Shown here: one piece after another, positions 35,058-43,836 of the stretch
How the letters are laid out: each line of letters begins with the position of its first letter
How positions within the stretch are numbered: the first letter of the stretch is position 1
Source of the DNA: Przewalskia tangutica
Taxonomy: Eukaryota; Streptophyta; Magnoliopsida; Solanales; Solanaceae
Direction of reading: 5' to 3'
NCBI GenBank assembly: GCA_029844215.1
Contig: CM056736.1
Coordinates: 54,993,562 to 55,057,561 of the forward strand
Length of the DNA: 64,000 bases
Notes under the pieces: model-generated
The model's database searches: none
What the model saw: only the letters and a program-made list of their open reading frames with translations
What the model was told of the DNA's origin: nothing
Made by a program: the position numbers and the translations under genes

Positions 35058-36214
35058 ATGCCTCCAAGCAAGGCAACCAGAGCCCAGAAGGGCAAGGCAG
35101 AGGAGTCGCGAGTAGAGCGGCGGTCTCTCATCGAGACCACGCACTGAGCCTCGATCCGGCACAGGCGCAGGAGATGGGTTACGCGAGACGGCCCGATTAT
35201 TGGCCGTGATCGTGCTAGGCACGAGATAGGCCGGATGTGATTCGAGCCCAGAGTACCCGTGGTTCACCCGAGGTCAGATAGTTTGAGACTACGGGATTTT
35301 CTGAGTTGCAGCCCACCTGAGTACTACGGGTCGAGGCCTGAGGATGATCCGCAGGAGTTCATCAAGCGATTCTACGGATCATGAGAGTGATCAAGGCTTG
35401 AGACCGAGTCGGTGGTTTTGGTTCACATCGCTGCGTGATCTTAGCCGATCGGTTTGATTCGTGGGAGCTGTCCCGGGGGGAGCATGCACCTCCAGCTGGA
35501 TGGGATGAGTTCTCAGAGGCTTTCCTTGGCCATTTCTTGCCGCCACAGATGAGGAGAGCACGGGCCGACAGATTTTTGATCTTTGAGACAAAGAGGCGCG
35601 ATTCGGGAGTACAATGTAGAGTTTGACTCATTGGCTCGGTATGTCCCCGTTCTGGTGGCCGATATGGAGGATAGAGTCCACCGTTATGTCACCGGGCTCG
35701 ATGATTATTTAGCGGAGGGATGCACAACAGTAGCTCTTCAGCCGGGCATGGACATTGCCCGTATCCAGGCCTATGCGCAGCCCGAGAGAACGTAGAGGTC
35801 GACGGAATAACCAGATCAGCGAAGAGGCTGACAGCAGGTCCTCGGTGACCTTCGAGGCGAAGCCTCGGCAAGAGCTAGTTATGCGCCTCCGCCAAGACGG
35901 AGTGCTCCACCACGCTTCGTGACATTCGGGAGATTCGGAGCGGTCGGGGCTCCAAGGTTTCGTGTTTTGGGAAGCGAGGACGTTAGTCGATGGGACCACC
36001 CTACCTCATTGGCGTTGTGGTAGGCTCCATGACGGGAGTGTCGTCTTGGAATGGGAGTTTGTTTTGCATGCGGCCGGTAGGGCCATTTTGCAGGAATTGT
36101 CCAACCAGAGATAGCGCGGATGTAGAGACTCGACCGGGATCGGAGGTCGGTTCATCTCCTCCTTTGTGCGCCGTGCGAGGAAGGAACATGAGTAGAGCGA
36201 CAAAAGGGAAGTGA
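35058..36214 (+). pseudogene. gag: Element D gag, many indels
   Basis: The start is ATG 35058 after the usual leader. Capsid pieces: WELSRGEHAPPAGWDEFSEA (about 35460-35520), FLGHFLPPQMRRARADRF, then YNVEFDSLARYVPVLVADME and VHRYVTGLDDYLAEGC (35610-35725). The nucleocapsid and two zinc knuckles are seen only as DNA similarity to E. Frames break at many CAG/CTG sites. The DNA aligns with E gag from end to end, so the ancestral product was a full gag with no pol behind it. Confidence 0.78.
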
Positions 36215-36679
36215 AGTAATAGTTACAGGTATATTCTTAACCCTCTAGAGACTAGTTTGCATTAATGTTATGGTGATGTGTTAAGTGTTATGTTCGGATA
36301 ACTTTGTGTTAAAAATGTGATTTGGAATCCTGGTTAGTGAAAGAGGGTAAGGCTAGGGACGAAAAATTTTGAACTTTAGAATTTATAACAATCGAGACCT
36401 TAGAGGTAAGGCCGACTAGAGTAAAAGATTTTTTTTCAGTTATCTTTGTCGGAGTACATAGTACGGGGAGTATACTCGGGTGATAAGTCCATGAGTGGTG
36501 GGAGTTTTTGTGATATTAGAGATTATCCCTCTTTGGCTGGAATTTAGAGTTTTGCGTGATTTGTATATTATGGCCATGAGTGGCATAAGCGATTCTTTTG
36601 TAAACATGGTGAAGACTATCTGGCGTCTGCGTTTGGAGACTTAGAAGGAACATTCGGACGAATGTTTCTAAGGGGAGAA
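36215..36679 (+). other. Element D 3' UTR, pre-PPT hairpin and purine tract
   Basis: Non-coding. The hairpin AACATTCG/CGAATGTT is at 36649-36666, and the purine tract AAGGGGAGAA at 36670-36679 abuts the 3' LTR. Confidence 0.8.
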
Positions 36680-39600
36680 TGTTACACCCAGTAAATTCAA
36701 GAATTTAAGATAAGAACATACCCCGGAATATTAGATTGGAAAGTGGAAAGATAAGTTGACAAACATGTGTTGGACGGATTTTGAGTCTATCTTGGAGTGT
36801 TGTACCCCCATTGTTAAGAATTGCAAGGTGTTTAAATAGCCTAGTGTGTAGTCCGTTGAATCTAGTTCCCAACGCAACAAACCGCTTCGTCGATAGGACA
36901 TCTGAGTCAAAAGTTATGGAAGTTTCAAGTTTGCGCGCAATGCAAATCGGTGGTTTCGGTTCAGGTACAGTGCGCGCCGGACGCGTACGCGCCGGTTGTA
37001 ATCGAGTCCGGGGTTGCAGTGGCCATGGCCGAATGCAGGCGCGCGCGGAATGCTGGAACTTTTCGGAAGTGAAAGCGCCGCGGCGGGATTTTTTCTGCGG
37101 TAAAGGGTGAAAATCAGGGGATATTTTGTTAAAAGCCTATGGGAGGGTGACAAGTGTCCCTCCCATCCTTTTGACCAGGAAAGGAGCCTATTTTAGGGCC
37201 AAGTCTTGGAAGACTTGGCCATTTCATTTCAAAACCCTCCCAAGGAATCCTCTCCCTTTCTCTCTAGTTTTTCTTGAAGAGACATTGCCTTAGGAGAAAT
37301 TGTTGGAGCGGCGGCAAGAAGGAAAAGTGTGGGTAAACTTGTGGAAGCGCTGGTGGACGAGTTTGACGGAAAAGAAGTGGAAGAAAGGGGCTTTTGTGGG
37401 CTTCTCCAAAGGAAAAAGTTTCCCCTTCTCTTGGTTATGGGTTAATACTTGTTATATTTAAGTAGTTTAGAAATGAGCCTGAGGCTGTTATATTTTAGTA
37501 GTTTAGAAATGAGCCTGAGACTGTTATATTTTAGTAGTTTAGAATTGAGCCTGAGGCTGTTATATTTTAGTAGTTTAGAATTGAGCCTGAGGCTGTTATA
37601 TTTGAATATATTTGGATCTTGTTGTCTTGTTGAAATCGAAATGGGCATGTTAGCCTTAAGATTGTAACTTCAATTGGATTTCTAATTTGGTCGTCACATG
37701 TTGTAAAGGGGGAAATTGTAGTTGTTGAAGATGTCTAGGGCTAGATATCATGTTAGACCTAATAACTTGGATTGAGAAGATAATTGGAAAAGATTTAGGA
37801 TTGGTTATATTGTTGGCCAAGAATGGCATGGAAAGTATTGGGTTATTTTTGTATTGTTGTGGGGCGGAATTTTACACGTATTGCTAGGCGTGTAATCCCC
37901 TTGTTTTTGCTGAATTAATTGAGCCTTAAATGTGGCGTTTGGTTATTGAATTCGGCCTTGAAAAAGGTGGCATAGTAAGTAGAAACAAAGGAAGTGTTGT
38001 CCAAATTTCCGTAGAATGTAGGGACCTTGCACTTAGTTTATTCTACGTTCGAAGCTAGAGATTGATAGACGTTTTATGACCCTTATAGGATTGAAGTACT
38101 ACGTGTAGCATATTCTTCTTAAGGGAGATAGTACTGTGGAGCATTTTGCTTATTGTCGACAATCGTCGCGAGGTATGTGATTCTTCCTATCCTCTTCAGC
38201 ATGATTATTTGTGAAATGTATAGTGCAGTAGATGCACGTGTGTTAAAGGAATTTGATTTCCCTTGTTGTACCTTGACTTGATATGAAGTGTAAAGGTCTT
38301 GATTGTTTGAAAAAGTAGGAAAATCTTATTCGTTAGTAATAAGTACTCGGTGGTTAAAGAATAAGCCCTCTTGGTCTCATAAAGGCTTATAGTTGTAATT
38401 GGTTGGTTTAAAACATAAAGTGTTATAACGGCTTTATGGGAAGTTTGTTATAACCACTTTATGTAGGTAAAAGAATGGTTTGTTGATTTCAAAAGATAAG
38501 AGACTTGACTTATAATTGACCTAAATGGTGTTGAAAAGTGTGAAACCTCTTTCGTGAGAAATGAGTACTTGGTTTTTAAAAGAATTATTGAAATCAAGTT
38601 TTGATTTTCTTAAAAATTCCAAAGTAAGGAACTCGATTTCTAAAAGAAAAGAGACTTAAGGATTTGAAGTGTTTTGGTTTAAAAGAAAGGCATGGTTTTG
38701 TCTTGACTTGTTTTATAACATAAAGTATTATAATAGCTTTATGGGAAGTTAGTTATAACGACTTTATGGAAAATAAAGAAATGGATTCATTATTGGATTT
38801 AGAATGGTAACTTGATTTTTGGGAAAAGAGAAGTAACTTGTTTTCAAATATTGAACTCTTTGTGATGGAAAAACATAAGTGGCTTGGTTATAAAAGGTAG
38901 GAGTACCTTTATCTTAAATGGGGTAGATACTGGGGGTTTAATGGTATACTTGACGTGTGCTAGAAGTGTTTAAAGTACCTTGAGTCGTGTGTAACTTGCC
39001 TATCTTTGGTTGTGATAGCCTTTGTTGTACAAGTGTTTGATTGTGTGCTCTGAGCCTCTCGATGGAGGGTCGGCTATCTGGTTGATTGATGGACATACTG
39101 ACACGTTGGGTAGCCCACGGGTATGCTTCCACTATATCGATCCTCTTGGACATACTGACACGTTGGGTAGCCCACGGGTATGCTTCCATTAGGAGTGTTA
39201 TCTTGTTATTTGTTTGGACATACTGACACGTTGGGTAGCCCACGGGTATGCGTCCACAGTGGGTATTATCTTGTTATTTGTCTGGACATACTGACACGTT
39301 GGGTAGCCCACGGGTATGCTTCCACAGGGATTGTTATCTTGTTATCTCCTTTGGGCATACCGACACGTTGGATGGTCCACGGGTATGGGCCCACTAGGAC
39401 GGTTCCAGGGCCATGCTTATACCGAGGTGAGATGCCGGGGCATGCGGCCATTGTGCGGGTTAAATTCCCGGGTTGTATTTGAGTGATGATTTCACGGGCA
39501 TGAGTCCCTGACTTGACATGACTGCTTATATGTTGTGTACTGTAGTTTGGTTATCATACATGTCTCCTGCTTTATATAGACTATTATGATTTCATTTACT

Positions 39601-40046
39601 GTATTTTCGCCACATACTTGGTACTGTTAGATCGACTTCTTCGGGGCTGCGTTCATACCGCAGGTTGAGGTACATAGCTTGCTGATCCGCACTCTTAGGA
39701 TCGCTGTTCAGTTCTCAGAAAGCTCCATATCTCCGGAAGCTTGCCCTGTGGTACGGTTCCCTGATGTGGTAGACTTTTGTACATTCAGGGGCATGGCGGG
39801 GCCCTGTCCCGTCATTTTGGTTTTAAAAATTCTTAGAGTGCAGTAACTCGCCAAAGCGAGTTTGTAAGGATGTAACTGTTCAAGTTTTCATTTATGTACA
39901 AAAAGGTAACCGTTTGGGTTAGCCTGTTTTCTTATTTCACTGTTTTCTTTCATGAGTTTTTATTTCCACTGATTTTTCTCTGATGTTGCATCACTAGGGT
40001 GTCCGGGGTAAGACACCAGTCACGGGCCCGGGTTCGGGTCGTGACA
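36680..40046 (+). repeat. Element D 3' LTR
   Basis: TGTTACACCCAG to GGTCGTGACA, 3,367 bp. It matches the 5' LTR almost throughout; the main differences are short indels at about 36930-37090 (opposite 31790-31930) and in the last 450 bases. SL1 is 37861-37900, SL2 38010-38047, the 36-bp array 37450-37593 and the minisatellite 39091-39422. Confidence 0.92.
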
Positions 40047-40051
40047 GTCGA

Positions 40052-41195
40052 GCACCAGAGGCCCAGTGGATTATTACAGGCTATTGAGATTCCGACTTGG
40101 AAGTGGGAGGTGATCAATATGGACTTTATTACAGGGTTACCTCGTACTCAGAGGAAGTACGACTCCATTTGGGTTATTGTTGACAGGCTGACGAAATCAA
40201 CCCATTTCCTTACAGTCAGGACGACGTTTTCGGCTGAGGACTATGCCAGATTATACATCCGAGAGATTGTGAGGCTGCACGGTGTCCCTGTGTCGATTAT
40301 ATCTGATAGGGGAGCCCAGTTTACGGCTAACTTCTGGAGGTCTTTCCAGAAGGGTTTAGGGACACAGGTGAGTCTCGACATCATTTCATCCTCGGGACCG
40401 ACGCGGCAGAGCGCATCGCCCGCATACACTTGAGGATATGTTGCGTGCCTGCGTGATTGATTTCAGGGGTAGCTGGGAGGATCATTTGCCTCTTGTGGAG
40501 TTTGCTTATAACAACAGCTACCATTCCAGTATACAGATGGCGCCATACGAGGATTTATATGGGCGGAAATATAGATCGCCGATTGGTTGGTTCGACGTGG
40601 GTGAGGTGCAGTTAGTTGGCGGACTTGATACAGTACGTGGATAAGTGAAGCTTATCCAGAGAGGCCGTTAGCAGCCCGCAGTCGCGAAGTCATACGCGAT
40701 AATCGGCGTCGGCATTTGGAGTTTCGTGTAGACGATTGGGTCTTGAAGGTGCCACCCACGGCGGTGTGATGAGATTCGGTAAGAAGGGGAAACTCAGCCC
40801 AAGGTACATTGGGCCTTACCAGATCGTCCGTAGAGTGGGCCAGGTTGCCTATGAGTTGGATCTGCCATCAGAGTTAGAGGCGGTACATCCGGTCTTCCAT
40901 GTTTCTATGTTGCGGAAGTGTATCGGAGATCCAGCGAGAGTTTTCCCTACTAGTGAGGTCCAGGTGACAGAGGGGTTATCGTATGAGGAGAGTCCCATAG
41001 CGATACTCGATCGCCAGGTCAGGCGACTGCGGACCAAGGATGTGGCTTCCGTCAAAGTCTTGTGGAGGAATGATAACCGAGAGGAGATGACTTGGGAAGC
41101 GGAGGAAGACATGTTGAGGAAGTATCCTCACTTATTTCCTATACCTTCAGGTAATTCATCTGCCCTTACTTGTCAAGTTTTAATTGAAGCATTTG
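40052..41195 (+). pseudogene. Element C integrase core, C-terminus and chromodomain
   Basis: This resumes the integrase after D. The catalytic core has WVIVDRLTKSTHF (first Asp, about 40165) and IISDRGAQFTANFW (second Asp, about 40305). The Glu-containing helix region (about 40365-40440) is scrambled by small indels. LVEFAYNNSYHSSI follows (40495-40535). After another broken patch (40645-40735) the frame is open again: the GPY-type module YIGPYQIVRRVG (about 40805), VHPVFHVSMLR, and a chromodomain at 40991-41137. A chromodomain is known to steer chromoviruses to heterochromatin. The natural stop is lost to the retrosequence inserted at 41195. Confidence 0.9.
40991..41137 (+). other. Chromodomain at integrase C-terminus
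   Basis: It has the pattern ILDRQVRRLR, VKVLWR and TWEAEEDMLRKYPHLF. The W and acidic residues of the plant Tekay-type chromodomain are visible. It is open in frame. Confidence 0.85.
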
Positions 41196-43663
41196 TTTTT
41201 TTTTTTTTTTTTTTAGGTAAATGCAAATATTATTACTAATAACGGAAATAAAGATGGCTACAATCAGTCATTGAGGGTTCTCAATCCTCAACGTTATGCA
41301 AACAAGAAATGGGGGAGGGGAGCTTTGGTCACTCAAAGGTGCCATTACAAGAGGGGATAATATCTTAATAGATTTAAGTCTTTTGATTCTAGACGAGATC
41401 TTGTAAAGATTTCTGCCTAAGTTTCCTACGATGAAATAAAACTCTTTGTACGCTTAGTAGGTGCATTAGATGCATTCGTTGGGGAATTTAAGGGTAGTGC
41501 ACTATTGGGAAAGGTAGCCATAAATGGCTCAAGTCGTTTGGTATTAAAATCTCCATTGGCCGAGACTAAAAGAGAGGTCTTAGGCGAATTGGATAATAGT
41601 GACCCTTCGATTCCCACATAAGTTGATTTTCAAGACTTGATTGAAGAGTAGTCCCTTCGGATCCCATAGCCATCAAGTTTCCAAACTTCTTTTGACGAGC
41701 TGCCCCTTCAGTTTCCGCCACCTTTGAATTCATTAGAATAGGTGACTCTTCGGTTCTCACCCTTATCAATTTTCGATGTCCCATTGAATGAGATGTTTCC
41801 TTGGTTCTCTTAGCCATTAAATGCCCCAAATTACCAAGTCTCGTTAGAAGTGTAGGTTGTTCGACTTCCACACGATTTGCACTACCAAGAACCATGGGAA
41901 ATGAACCATCATCGGGCACTACATTCGTTAATCGAAGACCCTTAGGCTGCAGCCATGACCCACGACCACCAACGTGACCAATCAGCAACCCATGACCACC
42001 CTTATGACCCTCCTTTGACCCGGAACCACCCTCATGAAACTCCATCAACCCATGCCCCCCCGTATGACCCGACTTTCCCTCGAGAAGGGGTGGGGCTTCG
42101 GAAACCGCAACATTTGCATTCTCAATGTCCGTGGGAAAAAAAGTCCCAACGGCTTCACCAACCTTAGACTGATGCCTTGTGGACATGAATATTGACCCAT
42201 GACCACCTACCTGACCCACCATCAACCCTGGATCATCCACATGACCCGTTTCATCACCGACCTCCATGTTGTCAGTCGGAAAACAACTAAAAGCCACACC
42301 ATTATCCTTCATATGATAACCCTCCATACCGTGACCCATGGATTCCATCCACAACCCATGACCACTATTACGACCCTCTAGCACCCCGGGACCCCCCACC
42401 ATACCCACCTTTGACCCGGGATCTCTAACAAGATCCGCATACCATCCAGTGTCAAAGGTTGTTTGAAGAGCAATCCCTTCGAATCCCGTAGTCATCATGT
42501 TTCCAAACCTCTTTTGACGAGTTGTCCTTTTGGTTTCCGTAACCTTAGAATTCATTAGTAGAGTTGACTCTTCGGTTCTCACCCTTTTCAAGTTTCGATG
42601 TCCCAATAAATGAGATGTTTCCTTGGTTCTCTCAGCAATTAAATTCCCCAACTTACCAAGTCTCGTTTGAAGGGTAGGCTGTTCGACTTCCACACGATTT
42701 GAAATACCAAGAACCATGGGAAAAGAACCATCATCGGGCACTACAAGGCCCTTAGGTTGCAGCCATGACCCGTGACCACCAACGTGACCCAGCAACAGCC
42801 CATGACCACCCTCCTGACCCTTCTTCGACCCGAGACAAACCTTGAGACCCGCTTTTACCATGGCATCCAAAGTGCCCGCCGGAAATACCCCTTTGTACTT
42901 AGAAACCAAGGATCGGCGATCCAAGGGTTCAAACCACAACTCAAGAACATCAACACCACCCTCCTGCAACCCAGGACCACCCTCCATGCTCACTTTCGAC
43001 CCGTGAACCTCATCAAGATCCGCGACCCCCCCAGAGACAAGAGAGGCAACCGGAACCGCAGCTGCCTTTCCGACTTCCAAGGAGTCTGCCGGAAAAGTGA
43101 CATTGGACTTAAACACTATAGAACGGTGACCCATGGGTTTAAGCCACAACCCCTTATCATTATCACAACCCTCCTGCAACCCGGGACCACCCCCCTTACC
43201 CGCAATAGACCCGGGGAAACCGTCAAGACCCGTAAACCTTCTAGTTTCAAGTTCTACAACCGGAACACCAGCTGTGGTTGCCACCGGAAGGTTGGGGGAA
43301 TCCAAGAGCTGCGTCCTCAACCCAAGACCACCATCAAGACCCTCTTGCATACCAATATCACCCTCCTGGCCTTCTAATAACCCTGCAACATCCACCTGCC
43401 CCGAATACTCCACAATATTCAGAGAAGAAAACTTGCCACCGCCGGAAGCTACCCCCCCCCCCCCCCGGAAATGCAAACCTCAAATTCATATCTTGGATCC
43501 TGTAATCTTGAACAATCAACATAATTTCTTTCATTCTTTTGGCTGAAATCTTTGTATTCTTTCTCATGGCTAGTAGGAAGATACTTTATTCTATAACAAA
43601 TCAATTAGATTGAATCATGAAATGTAGAAGGGAGACGGTTGAAGAGCAACTAGGAAAAAATGT
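41195..43663 (-). mobile_element. Poly(A)-tailed retrosequence, minus strand, in C 3' region
   Basis: A T19 run at 41196-41214 is, on the minus strand, a poly(A) tail after a short 3'-UTR-like segment (41215-41425). A candidate imperfect target duplication is TTGAAGCATTT (41184-41194) and TTGAGAGCATTT (43664-43675). The insert interrupts the C-terminal tail of element C pol. There is no RT frame, so it is either a processed copy of a cellular mRNA or a non-autonomous or truncated LINE product. Confidence 0.6.
41566..43476 (-). CDS. Unrecognised Gly/His-rich repeat protein, 636 codons
   Basis: I do not recognise this protein. On the minus strand the frame is open from 43476 to 41566. Reading probably began further right, at an ATG at 43567 followed by a basic N-terminus (MRKNTKISAKRMKEI); a G15 run (plus 43452-43466) shifts the frame between the two parts. 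After 41566 a second shift leads into a frame that stays open to 41426. The body is built of roughly 60-residue modules with GGPGLQEG or GGHGL, then GHGLW..P, then FPAD/FPTD. Residues of the RVEVEQPTLxTRLGxLG to RQKxFGN type form a larger block present twice (plus about 41620-41990 and 42440-42810). There are no membrane segments or known catalytic motifs. It could be a host gene copy or a LINE ORF1-like product. Confidence 0.45.
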   Translation of the reverse strand: MHFRGGGGVASGGGKFSSLNIVEYSGQVDVAGLLEGQEGDIGMQEGLDGGLGLRTQLLDSPNLPVATTAGVPVVELETRRFTGLDGFPGSIAGKGGGPGLQEGCDNDKGLWLKPMGHRSIVFKSNVTFPADSLEVGKAAAVPVASLVSGGVADLDEVHGSKVSMEGGPGLQEGGVDVLELWFEPLDRRSLVSKYKGVFPAGTLDAMVKAGLKVCLGSKKGQEGGHGLLLGHVGGHGSWLQPKGLVVPDDGSFPMVLGISNRVEVEQPTLQTRLGKLGNLIAERTKETSHLLGHRNLKRVRTEESTLLMNSKVTETKRTTRQKRFGNMMTTGFEGIALQTTFDTGWYADLVRDPGSKVGMVGGPGVLEGRNSGHGLWMESMGHGMEGYHMKDNGVAFSCFPTDNMEVGDETGHVDDPGLMVGQVGGHGSIFMSTRHQSKVGEAVGTFFPTDIENANVAVSEAPPLLEGKSGHTGGHGLMEFHEGGSGSKEGHKGGHGLLIGHVGGRGSWLQPKGLRLTNVVPDDGSFPMVLGSANRVEVEQPTLLTRLGNLGHLMAKRTKETSHSMGHRKLIRVRTEESPILMNSKVAETEGAARQKKFGNLMAMGSEGTTLQSSLENQLMWESKGHYYPIRLRPLF

Positions 43664-43836
43664 TGAGAGCATTTTCGCCTAGTGAGAGAAACATCTCTCT
43701 AACTCCTCTACATGCTATTATGTGGCCATGTGTGGCATTATTGGTATGTCGGGGTTGTGAAAGGAAACTATGTCGCTAATTTTAAGTTTGACTCCAAAAG
43801 AACATTCGGGGACGAATGTTTCTAAGGGGGGAAGAA
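43664..43836 (+). other. Element C 3' UTR end, pre-PPT hairpin and purine tract
   Basis: The hairpin AACATTCG-GGGA-CGAATGTT is at 43801-43820; its GGGA loop fits the GNRA pattern. The purine tract AAGGGGGGAAGAA at 43824-43836 abuts the LTR. Confidence 0.85.

Larger units (their letters stand above)
31541..40046 (+). mobile_element. Element D: gag-only non-autonomous Tekay-like element
   Basis: Complete insertion of 8,506 bp with GTCGA at 31536-31540 and 40047-40051. LTRs are 31541-34856 and 36680-40046. The internal region is only 1.8 kb: primer site, damaged gag, 3' UTR and purine tract. There is no protease, RT or integrase. The near-identity of the two LTRs suggests it is among the youngest insertions here. 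Confidence 0.93.

Noticed and set aside
42772..43377. Plus-strand frames opposite the 636-codon ORF
   Set aside because: The poly(A) tail and the frame length indicate the minus strand as the coding strand; the plus frames are Pro/Thr-rich complements.
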